Source: a virus
Virus record (IMG/VR): IMGVR_UViG_3300030106_007162
Span: 1-26,027 of that record
Length of the DNA: 26,027 nucleotides
Strand: one strand, 5' to 3'
The position numbers were made by a program, and so were the translations under genes. Shown here one piece after another: positions 1 to 8,587 of this stretch (its first letter is position 1; the number at the start of each line of letters is the position of its first letter). The notes under the pieces are model-generated. The model saw only the letters and a program-made list of their open reading frames with translations, did not search any database and was not told where the DNA came from.

Positions 1-74
1 ATATCTCGCATCAGAATGCCAGACTTCATCTGTTTGGGGGGTGTAAATTCCATCGCGTGTTTGAACAGCCTCAC
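1..74 (-). CDS. 5' end of an unidentified protein, cut by the window edge
   Basis: An open frame on the minus strand continues off the left edge. It could begin at a GTG (74-72) that overlaps the TGA of the preceding gene in a GTGA junction, or at an ATG (53-51). Only about 24 codons are visible, too few to name a family. The close junction suggests it is the next gene of the small minus-strand operon that starts near position 750. A lysis function would fit a neighbour with a short hydrophobic start followed by a coiled coil, but nothing visible here proves it. Confidence 0.35.
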   Translation of the reverse strand, partial: MRLFKHAMEFTPPKQMKSGILMRD

Positions 75-325
75 CCTTTATCAGCCTCAGTGTAGAAGGT
101 TGATAAATGTTCAAACCGCTTACGTTCGGAGGCAAGACGGTTTCGCAAGAGGTCAGCCCGATCAGCATCACTGCTATCGCCGCTATCCCTAAGCTTTTCA
201 ATCTCTTGTGTAATTGCGTCTTCTCTATCTCTAAAGTCTTGGTGTAGGTCATAATAAAATTTTTTGTTTTTAAGCGCTAAGAATAGTTCTATTGACTTTA
301 ATATTGATTTAATTAGTGTGAACAT
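71..325 (-). CDS. small coiled-coil protein with hydrophobic N-terminus, possibly spanin-like
   Basis: This is a protein of about 84 residues if it starts at the ATG at 325; an alternative ATG at 367 would add 14 residues but overlap the upstream gene by 59 bases. The N-terminus carries a short hydrophobic/amphipathic stretch (MFTLIKSILKSIELFLAL). It is followed by a highly charged region rich in Glu, Arg, Asp and Lys with heptad-like spacing, predicted as a coiled coil. A short membrane-proximal segment followed by a charged coiled coil is typical of phage inner-membrane spanins (Rz-like), but the hydrophobic part is brief and interrupted by charges. The identity is therefore a guess. It lies third in a minus-strand operon with overlapping genes. 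Confidence 0.5.
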   Translation of the reverse strand: MFTLIKSILKSIELFLALKNKKFYYDLHQDFRDREDAITQEIEKLRDSGDSSDADRADLLRNRLASERKRFEHLSTFYTEADKG

Positions 326-503
326 TGGCTTTTGGGATGCAATCGAAGACCACGGTTTCTTTGCCATCTACAACTTCTTTAACTGAACCCCTCACTGTTT
401 TAGCGCAGTCAATTGCCCAGTTTAAAGCGCCATCTAAATTAGCATTGTAGCTGTGATGATATTCTCCTGCACGGTTGTATACTATATAGTGTTTATTCTT
501 CAT
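309..503 (-). CDS. small uncharacterised phage protein
   Basis: A 64-residue protein whose start overlaps the end of the upstream gene by 11 bases, which supports translation in one operon. It has a compact, soluble composition with an N-terminal aromatic beta-like segment (YIVYNRAGEY), a central helix (GALNWAIDCAKTVRG) and a C-terminal strand containing VVFDC. I do not recognise the family. The fold looks like a small alpha/beta domain without membrane segments. No catalytic motif is visible. Confidence 0.55.
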   Translation of the reverse strand: MKNKHYIVYNRAGEYHHSYNANLDGALNWAIDCAKTVRGSVKEVVDGKETVVFDCIPKANVHTN

Positions 504-750
504 GTTGAGGTATAAATTTTAAAGCGACCCTGCCAACGTTTTCTTTATTATCGGAAAGGAATCCATTTATTAAAACGCAATCTGGCAAGAAGTCAACAGT
601 TTTTTGATCAAGAAGATAAGTATCATCTCCAAAAAGCAGTTCCCGAATTGCTGTTGAGCCATTCATATAGGTTTTTACCATCAACCCCTCCTTGTCTCGT
701 AAATGCTCTGTTGCGGGATTAGCCCCAACCACTTTAAATTTAACCTTCAT
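493..750 (-). CDS. small uncharacterised phage protein
   Basis: An 85-residue protein and the first gene of the leftward operon, transcribed divergently from the tail-tip module. It begins at the ATG at 750, 79 bases from the start of the tail gene on the other strand. A sigma70-like promoter lies upstream (800-827). The sequence alternates hydrophobic strands (KVKFKVVGA, CVLINGF, GRVALKFIP) with charged loops, which suggests a small beta-rich soluble domain. No Shine-Dalgarno sequence is evident. I do not recognise the family. Confidence 0.55.
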   Translation of the reverse strand: MKVKFKVVGANPATEHLRDKEGLMVKTYMNGSTAIRELLFGDDTYLLDQKTVDFLPDCVLINGFLSDNKENVGRVALKFIPQHEE

Positions 751-751
751 C

Positions 752-782
752 TTGATTGAATTACACCCAAAAAATGTATAAT
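752..782 (+). promoter_or_regulatory. candidate promoter for the tail-tip module
   Basis: On the plus strand a perfect TATAAT (777-782) lies about 48 bases before the ATG at 830. Two imperfect -35 hexamers are possible: TTGATT (752-757, 19-base spacer) or TTGAAT (756-761, 15-base spacer). Neither spacing is ideal. Further TATATT/TATTAT-like boxes at 797-804 are alternatives. There is no strong ribosome-binding site in front of the ATG at 830. Confidence 0.25.
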
Positions 783-799
783 TTTCAGTTCTTTTTTAT

Positions 800-827
800 A
801 TTATATATCATTGAAGTGTAAAATCAA
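800..827 (-). promoter_or_regulatory. candidate sigma70-like promoter for the leftward small-gene operon
   Basis: On the minus strand TTGATT (827-822) is followed by a 16-base spacer and a perfect TATAAT (805-800). The predicted start of transcription near 793 gives a leader of about 43 bases before the ATG at 750. The region is very AT-rich, so chance matches are easy. Confidence 0.4.
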
Positions 828-829
828 CT

Positions 830-2941
830 ATGGCGGGTGAAGGAAAAAATCAAGTAGCAAGCAGTCTTTTGGATTTGCAGCCTACTGCTGTGTTGGAATT
901 CTTTCAGTTATTTCCAGACCCCATAACTGAAGGCGCAAAACGAATGAATTTTCATGGTGGCACCTTATTTGGAGATGTGGTCACTTGGCAAGGGGTTCAA
1001 TATATACCAACAGCTTTAGAGGGAGAGGGTTTTGAAACTTTTGGTGATAAACGTCTAGCGCGACCAAAAATACGAATTTCTAATAAGAATAATCAAATAA
1101 CTCGGCTGCTTCAACTCCATAAAGACCTTGTTAACGCGCAAGTTGTCAGAAAAAAAACGTTCGTCAGATACTTGGATGATGTTAACTTTGATGGTGGGAA
1201 TCCGTTTGGGGCGGCAAATTCTGAAGCGGAGATAAGCTCAGAGACTTGGCTTATAGGACAAAAGCTTCAAGAGAATAGAGTTTTTGTAGAGTTTGAATTA
1301 AATTCGCCGCTGGATTTAGAAAGCTTTGATGTAAATTATCGCTCTATCATAGCTAAGTATTGTTATTGGCAATATAGGGGTGAGGGTTGCCGCTACGAAG
1401 GTCTGCCAATCGAACAGAGTAATGGTGAAACTTTCACAGACCCTACGGGTGGAATTGTTACGCCTGCATATCGCAGCTATAGCCAAGACCCACTTGTCGC
1501 TGGTAGCGATGTTGCGTCATTTTTCACGAACCCTGATGCTGAGTATGCTATAAATAGAGAGTATGAAAAAGGAGATGTAGTAATACTTACCAATAATAAA
1601 ATTTCTATTCAACCCTATCAGGGTTATGTAACCGACGAACCCGTAAAACTAAAAACAGTATATGTGTGCGTTAGTGGTAACAGTGGTCAAGCCCCAGAAA
1701 ATAACCCAACCTACTGGCAACAAGACGGATGTACTAAAAAGCTGGGCGCTTGTCGCAAAAGATTCAATGAAACTGAAGATTTAGGGTTTTACCAAAACTC
1801 GTCGGTCGCATCAGGATTTAAATACCTGAGTTTTTCAGGAACTGATACTTTGGAAAATGCCGATGGTTTCGCAGATGATGTATTAGCAAAAGCAGGCATA
1901 TTTTACAGCAATAAGCCGCAAATAACAGGTATATTCACGGCAACTGGAGAATGGACTGTTGCGGGATGGGTAAATGCAAACAATCTGTCCAGTGAGGTCG
2001 CAGGTATTCTTAGCACCACAAAAAACACTGGCAACAATGGGGGTTTATATGATTTTCTAAACATAACCCTAATATCAGGAAAGCAAGGCAGGGAGGACGA
2101 AATGCAAATCCCTGGAAATGTCGGAGCGTTTTATCGATCTGATGTAGAGGTTACTTTTGAGGCACTTAACCGTCCCGAAGAAGCTGTTGTTGGCCCATTT
2201 GACATAGAAGTGGACGGTTTCCCTGCTCGCGATGACGCTGAAACTTTTGACTTTGGCTCAGTGCTGAGTCCAACTTGGTACTTTTATGCCATAACAAACG
2301 AGGGTAAGGGTACTCTTAATCCAGATTGGGAAGACATAACTTATGGAACACGCTTAAGAAGTTACGTTGGAAATGGTCCGCTACTTAACAAAATTGAAAC
2401 TAAAAGAAACAAACTGTTTAAAAATCAGGAAATTAGAAATTTAAGTGGTTTTGTCCCGCAGCACTTTATGTTGGGGGGTATCCCATATAACACGGGATCA
2501 GGTCACGCTTCCATGAACGGTAAACTCGGCCCATGGGCTATTTGGAATAGGTCTTTAAATGACGAAGAAATAGACTTCTTATACAAAGATATAGAAAACC
2601 CTATTGGAACCCGTAACGAGCAGGTTATTAATTTTGTACCTCGCCCTTTCCATGAATGCGTTGGCCAACGCGCTGGCATAACGGGCATAGTTAATGGGAG
2701 TGGCTTAATCGCTTGGTGGGATATGACCACGGGAGACATCGGCGGCAATGTAACGGGCTTGGTAGATAAATCTGAGAACAATTATTTCTTAACTGGGTCG
2801 GGCTTTTACGGCACTGGTCAACATGATTTTGTTGAACTAGATGTTTTACAAAAAATTAAAAACCCAAGCTCACCATACCCACGCTTCGGTGGATACCCAG
2901 GAACAGATGGATTTGCATATGGAGAAGGTTCACAAGTTTAA
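830..2941 (+). CDS. lambda gpL-like tail-tip protein with inserted carbohydrate-binding and LamG-like domains
   Basis: The 703 residues align in style with phage minor tail protein L, which joins the tail tube end to the tip and, in lambda, binds an iron-sulphur cluster. Residues 1-190 show the gpL core, ending in YCYWQYRGEGCRYEG. Cys178 and Cys187 (C-x8-C) and Cys301 and Cys308 (C-x6-C) match the paired cysteine spacing I recall for lambda gpL. The canonical C-terminal end FGGYPGTDGF is at about 685-698. Lambda gpL is only about 230 residues, so most of this protein is insertion. Between the Cys pairs (about 240-300) is a segment resembling CBM5/12 domains (YEKGDVV, TYWQQDGC). After Cys308 comes a concanavalin-like LamG domain (about 330-590, ending WAIWNRSLNDEEIDFLY). 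A truncated second LamG onset (GLIAWWDMTTGD) follows at about 623. It probably exposes sugar-binding surfaces on the tail tip. Confidence 0.82.
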   Translation: MAGEGKNQVASSLLDLQPTAVLEFFQLFPDPITEGAKRMNFHGGTLFGDVVTWQGVQYIPTALEGEGFETFGDKRLARPKIRISNKNNQITRLLQLHKDLVNAQVVRKKTFVRYLDDVNFDGGNPFGAANSEAEISSETWLIGQKLQENRVFVEFELNSPLDLESFDVNYRSIIAKYCYWQYRGEGCRYEGLPIEQSNGETFTDPTGGIVTPAYRSYSQDPLVAGSDVASFFTNPDAEYAINREYEKGDVVILTNNKISIQPYQGYVTDEPVKLKTVYVCVSGNSGQAPENNPTYWQQDGCTKKLGACRKRFNETEDLGFYQNSSVASGFKYLSFSGTDTLENADGFADDVLAKAGIFYSNKPQITGIFTATGEWTVAGWVNANNLSSEVAGILSTTKNTGNNGGLYDFLNITLISGKQGREDEMQIPGNVGAFYRSDVEVTFEALNRPEEAVVGPFDIEVDGFPARDDAETFDFGSVLSPTWYFYAITNEGKGTLNPDWEDITYGTRLRSYVGNGPLLNKIETKRNKLFKNQEIRNLSGFVPQHFMLGGIPYNTGSGHASMNGKLGPWAIWNRSLNDEEIDFLYKDIENPIGTRNEQVINFVPRPFHECVGQRAGITGIVNGSGLIAWWDMTTGDIGGNVTGLVDKSENNYFLTGSGFYGTGQHDFVELDVLQKIKNPSSPYPRFGGYPGTDGFAYGEGSQV

Positions 2942-3326
2942 AACACTCAAGAGTGCATTCCGCAAGATTGAGGAGATAGGGGACCAGAATGCCACGATTG
3001 AAGCTTGCGGATTCATTGGTTTTGCTGAAGAAGATCAATCTTTTATTGTAAAGGAAGAGGACAATAGTTCGCCTTCTCCTAGTGAATTTTTTCTAATTGA
3101 CCCAATTAATTATCTTTTATTTAAGGATAAATATGAAATGGTGGGAGTTTTCCATAGCCATATGATTGGCGATGAAGAGCCTTCAGAATTCGACATTAAA
3201 ATGGCTGAAAATTGTTGCCTGCCGTTTCTAATTTATTCTTTAAATACAAAAAAAATACATATTTATGAGCCACAAAAAGTCGAATGTAATGTAAACATAT
3301 TGAGAAGGATGAAGGCACTCGTATGA
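2907..3326 (+). CDS. lambda gpK-like JAMM/MPN metallopeptidase (tail assembly), lacking the NlpC/P60 domain
   Basis: A putative zinc metallopeptidase of the JAB/MPN family. From the ATG at 2907 it has 139 residues. The full JAMM signature is present: Glu32 in IEACGFI, then His83-Ser-His85, seven residues, Ser93 and Asp96 (HSHMIGDEEPSEFD). Lambda gpK fuses this domain to an NlpC/P60 cell-wall hydrolase; here the protein ends after the JAMM domain. The gene lies between L-like and I-like genes, the canonical lambda order. The chosen start overlaps the upstream gene by 35 bases and has AGGA just upstream; starts at 2919 or 2841 are possible. Its TGA overlaps the next ATG (ATGA). The likely role is maturation or assembly of the tail tip, perhaps acting on the I-like protein. 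Confidence 0.85.
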   Translation: MDLHMEKVHKFKTLKSAFRKIEEIGDQNATIEACGFIGFAEEDQSFIVKEEDNSSPSPSEFFLIDPINYLLFKDKYEMVGVFHSHMIGDEEPSEFDIKMAENCCLPFLIYSLNTKKIHIYEPQKVECNVNILRRMKALV

Positions 3327-3985
3327 CGACTATAAAATTACATGGACTTTTAGCGAAAGAGTATCAAGACCAATTCGTTTTAAATATCGCAAAACCCCAA
3401 GATGTTGTCAGAGCAATCGATTGCAATAGAAAGGGTTTTCTTAAACGATTCAATGAACTCAAAAGAGAGGGATTTCACTATGATATAATCGTTGACAGGG
3501 GTCACATATCTAAAAAAATAAAACAAGTTGATTTAGTGCCTGTAATAGTTGGATCTGGCGCTATAGTTGCAGGAATCGCGGGAATATTTGGCGGGGGCGC
3601 ACTCGCTACTGCGGGCGCCACTCTGGCCGTTGGTGCGGGAGTCGCCATGTTAAGTAAAGCATTAAAGCCAAAGCCCGAGCAAAGACCTGACGTAGGGGGT
3701 ACAGCCGCCACGGATAGTGGCCCAGCCGCCAACGATGAACCCGTTACATTTCAATCAAGGGCAGCAGTCGCATCGATGGTTTTTAATAATGTGGCTAACA
3801 TTGCATCACAAGGAGACCCAGTGCCTATTGGCTATGGGCGATTAAAGATTGGATCTTCAGTTGTTCAAGCAACAATCAAATCCTTTCCAATGTCACACAA
3901 GACTTCACAAGCCTTTAATCGAAATCCTTTTAACGTGGAAGGTCAAGTAGATGTCATGCAAGAAATCTATAGCGCTGGGGACTAA
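3323..3985 (+). CDS. lambda gpI-like tail assembly protein with ubiquitin-like N-terminus
   Basis: A 220-residue protein in the position of lambda gene I. Residues 1-65 form a beta-grasp (ubiquitin-like) pattern starting TTIKLHGLLAKEYQDQFVLN, as in gpI homologues. Residues about 72-112 are a Gly/Ala-rich hydrophobic segment (VPVIVGSGAIVAGIAGIFGG onward), also typical. The C-terminal third contains the family signature DPVPIGYGRLKIGSSVV. GpI-like proteins are needed for tail-tip assembly and pair genetically with the JAMM peptidase; ubiquitin-like and JAB pairs in phage tails are established in comparative genomics. The gene joins its neighbours by ATGA upstream and TAATG downstream, so translation is probably coupled. 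Confidence 0.85.
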   Translation: MTTIKLHGLLAKEYQDQFVLNIAKPQDVVRAIDCNRKGFLKRFNELKREGFHYDIIVDRGHISKKIKQVDLVPVIVGSGAIVAGIAGIFGGGALATAGATLAVGAGVAMLSKALKPKPEQRPDVGGTAATDSGPAANDEPVTFQSRAAVASMVFNNVANIASQGDPVPIGYGRLKIGSSVVQATIKSFPMSHKTSQAFNRNPFNVEGQVDVMQEIYSAGD

Positions 3986-6900
3986 TGAAGCATATTAATA
4001 AAAAGATAAGGCTTGCTGGCGGTGCAAGTTACTTGAGAGCGAGCCGACGAGGAGGAGCAGCGGCCACCCGCGCACCGCAGGGCTTTCGTAATAGAGGTCG
4101 CAGCGACGGTGGCGGTGGTGGCGGTGGTGGCGGCGGTGGTGGAAGCACCCCCAAAAAGAACACCAAAAACAATTCTAAAGGCCCCGAGATTATACCGCCT
4201 GTTTATTTGCCTCCACAGCTTGGCTCACAACAATATGGAGCATCTCACAGTTACGCAGAGACAATTGACTTGCTGACTGATGGCCCAATCGCTGGAATAG
4301 TAAATCAAAATGGCTTGATTTGTGATGGTGGCAATATTTTACAAGGTGTATATCTTGATGATACCCCTGTTGCTGTCACAGATAATAACACGCTTAAGGG
4401 TTACTTTGACTTGGGATCAGCTACTGATCCAACAGGCGCTCTGCAATTTAACGATAACAAGCTGATTTCAGGATTCTTTGAGGAACTGAAAGGTGTTGGA
4501 AATTTAGGGGGGGCTAACGGTTGGAACCCAACTGCGCCGCAGTCTTTGGTTACGATGGGAGTGAAGTGGGGAGGCCCTCGCCCAATACGAATTCGTAATA
4601 ATATAGGCACTTACAAACTTTTTACCCACACAAGAGCTGGAAGTTGGCCAGTGCTTAGAACGGGAGGCCACTTTAACGCAAACTACGATGATTACCAAAC
4701 TGTCTGCCTTTACACAGACAACGCTACCGTACAGGATTCTAAATTCATGTTTACTATCGGTAATAATGTCTGGAACGTTCACCTTTGGGGTCAACACATG
4801 GCGAGCAGCGCTAGGCAACACCTAAAGTATAGTCCGTCCGCATTAACACCCTCAGAGCAAAATGGTAATCCAAAGTGCGGTTTACAGGCTAATTTGGATT
4901 TAATTTACGATAACTTTTACTCTCAAACAGACAATAAACACCAAAGAGAATTAGCAAGAAGGGTTTTGGCAAGATTGGGAGATGGATACCCCGAACAACC
5001 ACTTGGGCAGCGATTAAAAGATGTTTTAAATGAAAGTTCCAAGCGCAACTGTCATGTTATTCTGAGGCCAGATAAAACACAGAACGGCATCGCTGGGATG
5101 AACTTATTGAGTGGTGGCAAACTAATGGATTACAGCTTCAAGCTGTTCAATTCCGAAGGTAAAAGCGTATTCGCAGGCATGGATGATGTCTATGTTTATG
5201 ATTTTATTTGTCCAGAAATAAACAGTGATGGGACACTTACGGGCCAAGTTGAAGGATTTATAGTTGTATCTTTTAAGTGGGCGGAAGGGCAGTGGAAGGG
5301 TGGTAACTGGGGCAAAGTAAACGCGAACTGGGGGCGAGCGTATGGGGTTTCGGATAAAATAACCGATGCCTTTAGAACCACTTCATCCCTTAATTACAGC
5401 AGGGATCTGCCGACAGCTAACGGTATTAATACTTTAAAATTTAATTACTCAAATGTTTTGGCGGAATTCCGTGAAGGTAATGAGGATCAGATGCCTCTAA
5501 AGTATTTCAACCATGTGTTTATTGATCATGTTTATGATAAGCCTTTGTACGGGCCATTTAAACCAGGTAGACCTGCTCAAACCGTATCCACAAACAGGAA
5601 CATGCTTACTGCGCCACGCTCAAGAATAGCGACGGCGAACGGACTTCCAGTTAATGAGGGTAGTGAGGACACAAGGGGTAGAGGAAGGCATAGGTATGAT
5701 TACGCGAATTGGGCAAAAGATTCACTGCCAAATTTTGAAGAGGCAGCGATTACGCAAACACATGTCGTCCTCAACCCAAATGTTGAATCTGTTTTCGTTA
5801 CTTTAAATGTCGGGCAGCTTAGAGACACCCTGCAAACCCAGTTGCGTGGAGTAAGGGGCGCTCTTGGTGAAGATGGCACACTAAACCCAGGAGCAACATT
5901 TCCATCCATATTGAACGTTAGTGTAACAACTGGATTGATTGATGAGAATGGCACTAAAACGCCGAGTAAGACGCGAAATTATCGAATCATGGCGTTAATT
6001 GAATCTCAGACGCTAATTGATATAGGCAATCCCGATGGGATACCTGATACCTACACCTATGTAGAACCACTTGGGGATGCCGAAAGCTTGGTGACGCCAA
6101 TACCACTGCCCGCCCTAAGTCAAGAAAATTTAAGGGCGCACAGAGACTCTGATTTAAATAAAACTATAATTATAAAACCCGACGAACATATAGCGATACA
6201 AAGGTATGTGGAGGTTGCAAGATTATCCACAGAAACTAATTCTGTTTTAATTGCCAAATCAGTTGATCTTAACAAAATTACAGAAATCATACCTGTTAAT
6301 TTAACTTACCCATTTTCTACTCTTGTGGGGACTAAACTAGATTCCCGCTCATTCGGTAGTATACCTGTTCGCAGTTTCGATTGTAAGCTTAAGAAAGTAA
6401 AAGTCCCAAATAACTACAAGCCTATGGCGCTTAATGGGCAAGACAAAAGATATTTTTTGACCCAAGGAGCTTTCGATGACGCACTAAAAGAAAACAAATT
6501 AATTTACGATGGTGATTGGGATGGATCATTCGATGGAGAGTTACAGTGGACAGACAATCCCGCGTGGATTCTGTATGATCTACTTACCAGCACTCGATAC
6601 GGTTTGGGGCAACACATAGATGAAACCACAATAAACAAATGGCAACTATATGAAATAGGTCGTTTTTGTGATGCTGTCGATGATAATGGTTATTTCCTCG
6701 GTGTGCCAGATGGTCACGGCGGAAGAGAGCCTCGCTTTTCCTGCAACATAGTTTTTGATGCGGGTATGAAAATATATGACGCCATAAACACCATAGTTGG
6801 ACTGTTTAGGGGCGCAGTTTTCTTTAATAATGGGGAAATTAATTTTGTTGATGACCGCCCAAGAGAAACCGTGAATTTATTCACGAACGAAAGCGTCTTG

Positions 6901-8583
6901 GATGGAATGTTCCACTATTCAAACAATAGGCGCGATCAAACTTTTAACTGTATTGAAGTTACATACACAGATAGGTTCGATAGTTACATACCAAAGGTCG
7001 AAGTGGTTGAGGATGAGGAAGATATTAGGCAGCGTGGTTACTTCAAAAAGAAGATGGAGGCGGTTGGCATCACCTCTAGAGCAATGGCAAGAAGAGCCGC
7101 AGAGCATCAAATTTTCAGCACAACGAAAGAAAATCAAACTGTTGCTTTTGAAGCGGGTCTAGAGAGTCTACTGTGCCAACCTGGAGACCTAATTGTCGTT
7201 GAGGATGAACTAAAAACACTAAAGGAAAACTTTGGTAAGATTTTAGAGGTTAACGTGGCGGATGAAACAATAAGGCTGAGTAATAAATTTAACTCCTCGG
7301 ACATGACGGGACGGTTAACAGTGTATACGCCGACAGGTAGAGACACGATAACTGAAGTCGAAGCTGTGGCAGAGAGGAATCGGCAAAGATCGATAGGCTT
7401 TAATATTACAGGTAGTATGCCTAATACCGTCCACAACTATCTAAGGGGAGAATACAATTTCTCTGGATATACTCCTGGGTATTCTTACGCAACGGGCCAG
7501 TATGATCCAACACCTCCTGAAGCTTCGGGGGCTTTTGAAGAATACGCTCTTTATACGGGAACTGGAATCGGTGATAATTTAAATATGCTTTATTTCTCAA
7601 CCGCATTTACTGGTTGGGTTTTCGCAACTGGGGATCAAATTAATGTTGATAGTGATGTCCAAAGCATATTTATAGCGAGTGGAACGGGAAGCACACTGTA
7701 TGATTTGGGAACTGGCTTCATGAATAATTATGACACAAACGAAGCGGATAGAAGGGGTGAATCATATTGGGCAAGCGTATCGGGAATGTTTTCTGGTAAT
7801 AATATTCTAGATACCATAACCCACGGACTTCTGCCTTCGGAAGTAATGCTTACAACGCCATCGCAGACGACGGTGTTAAGTGTTACTGGGGAAATTACCC
7901 TAAAGGATTACGGCTGCTTAGTTTCAGGATTTGTCCCAGAGCAGGCACAAATGCTTCCATTCTTAAAACTGGGAAGCACAGCTAAATTTGAAATCAAAGA
8001 GAAAGATCCATTCATCTACAAGGTTCTAGCTTTAACTGAAACTAATCCGAATCAATTCCTATTATCTGCTACCAAATATGATACTGGCAAGTGGGCCTTG
8101 ATTGAGGATAATATATCGATAGAAAACAAAGTAAATACTTTTGCTTACAGGGTGGCGCAATGTGTTGGCGATATTTGCTATACCACTTTAGAACCCCCGA
8201 AATGGACTGGGTTATCCACGGGAGACGGAACAGATTTTCAAACGTTTTTTATTAGTGGAGATTTCACTGACCCAAATGGGGGACCACCTATTGCCGACTC
8301 TAACGCCACAGGATTCCATGTTACATTGCAAGGCCCACGTTACAGGCACGAACAAATCGTATCAGCCCCAAGCCCTCCAGCCAATGGTTTTTGTGTAAAA
8401 TTCGATAATCTTAGCTCAATTGGTCAGTATGGCCTAAAGGCAGTTGCCTTAGGAAACCAAGGCTCCACAAATACTACGGAAGCATATTTTAACTCGTCAC
8501 CTGCTCAAACTGGAATGTTCGTTCTTTTTGAGGAAAATTTACCGTTTGGTAGAAGTTGGGCAGACGGAATTTTAATACAATAA
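3985..8583 (+). CDS. lambda gpJ-like tip attachment / host-specificity protein
   Basis: A 1532-residue central tail-tip protein that would contact the host receptor and form the baseplate hub. The N-terminal half carries gpJ hallmarks: SYAETIDLLTDGPIAGIV at about 90-107 and VYLDDTPV. The middle contains the tip-attachment core with NPAWILYDLLTSTRYGLGQH (about 860-880), a Gly- and Asp-rich region, FNCIEVTYTD and the QPGDLIVVEDE hub motif. The C-terminal 450 residues are beta-rich with repeated T/G/Y segments and would reach outwards. It is longer than lambda gpJ (1132 residues), partly because of an inserted stretch at about 110-680. The N-terminal 60 residues are Arg/Gly-rich and include 12 consecutive glycines. 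The ATG overlaps the stop of the I-like gene (TAATG). Confidence 0.88.
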   Translation: MKHINKKIRLAGGASYLRASRRGGAAATRAPQGFRNRGRSDGGGGGGGGGGGGSTPKKNTKNNSKGPEIIPPVYLPPQLGSQQYGASHSYAETIDLLTDGPIAGIVNQNGLICDGGNILQGVYLDDTPVAVTDNNTLKGYFDLGSATDPTGALQFNDNKLISGFFEELKGVGNLGGANGWNPTAPQSLVTMGVKWGGPRPIRIRNNIGTYKLFTHTRAGSWPVLRTGGHFNANYDDYQTVCLYTDNATVQDSKFMFTIGNNVWNVHLWGQHMASSARQHLKYSPSALTPSEQNGNPKCGLQANLDLIYDNFYSQTDNKHQRELARRVLARLGDGYPEQPLGQRLKDVLNESSKRNCHVILRPDKTQNGIAGMNLLSGGKLMDYSFKLFNSEGKSVFAGMDDVYVYDFICPEINSDGTLTGQVEGFIVVSFKWAEGQWKGGNWGKVNANWGRAYGVSDKITDAFRTTSSLNYSRDLPTANGINTLKFNYSNVLAEFREGNEDQMPLKYFNHVFIDHVYDKPLYGPFKPGRPAQTVSTNRNMLTAPRSRIATANGLPVNEGSEDTRGRGRHRYDYANWAKDSLPNFEEAAITQTHVVLNPNVESVFVTLNVGQLRDTLQTQLRGVRGALGEDGTLNPGATFPSILNVSVTTGLIDENGTKTPSKTRNYRIMALIESQTLIDIGNPDGIPDTYTYVEPLGDAESLVTPIPLPALSQENLRAHRDSDLNKTIIIKPDEHIAIQRYVEVARLSTETNSVLIAKSVDLNKITEIIPVNLTYPFSTLVGTKLDSRSFGSIPVRSFDCKLKKVKVPNNYKPMALNGQDKRYFLTQGAFDDALKENKLIYDGDWDGSFDGELQWTDNPAWILYDLLTSTRYGLGQHIDETTINKWQLYEIGRFCDAVDDNGYFLGVPDGHGGREPRFSCNIVFDAGMKIYDAINTIVGLFRGAVFFNNGEINFVDDRPRETVNLFTNESVLDGMFHYSNNRRDQTFNCIEVTYTDRFDSYIPKVEVVEDEEDIRQRGYFKKKMEAVGITSRAMARRAAEHQIFSTTKENQTVAFEAGLESLLCQPGDLIVVEDELKTLKENFGKILEVNVADETIRLSNKFNSSDMTGRLTVYTPTGRDTITEVEAVAERNRQRSIGFNITGSMPNTVHNYLRGEYNFSGYTPGYSYATGQYDPTPPEASGAFEEYALYTGTGIGDNLNMLYFSTAFTGWVFATGDQINVDSDVQSIFIASGTGSTLYDLGTGFMNNYDTNEADRRGESYWASVSGMFSGNNILDTITHGLLPSEVMLTTPSQTTVLSVTGEITLKDYGCLVSGFVPEQAQMLPFLKLGSTAKFEIKEKDPFIYKVLALTETNPNQFLLSATKYDTGKWALIEDNISIENKVNTFAYRVAQCVGDICYTTLEPPKWTGLSTGDGTDFQTFFISGDFTDPNGGPPIADSNATGFHVTLQGPRYRHEQIVSAPSPPANGFCVKFDNLSSIGQYGLKAVALGNQGSTNTTEAYFNSSPAQTGMFVLFEENLPFGRSWADGILIQ
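4108..4143 (+). repeat. GGN microsatellite encoding twelve consecutive glycines
   Basis: A run of GGT/GGC codons encodes residues 42-53 of the gpJ-like protein, immediately after an Arg-rich segment (SRRGGAAATR). Trinucleotide repeats of this kind can change length by slippage without breaking the frame. It would behave as a flexible linker at the N-terminus. Confidence 0.8.
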
Positions 8584-8587
8584 AAAA

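Noticed and set aside
6902-7162. Open frame of 86 codons in a second frame of the gpJ-like gene
   Set aside because: It lies entirely inside a well-supported gene, lacks a ribosome-binding site and has no recognisable protein features.
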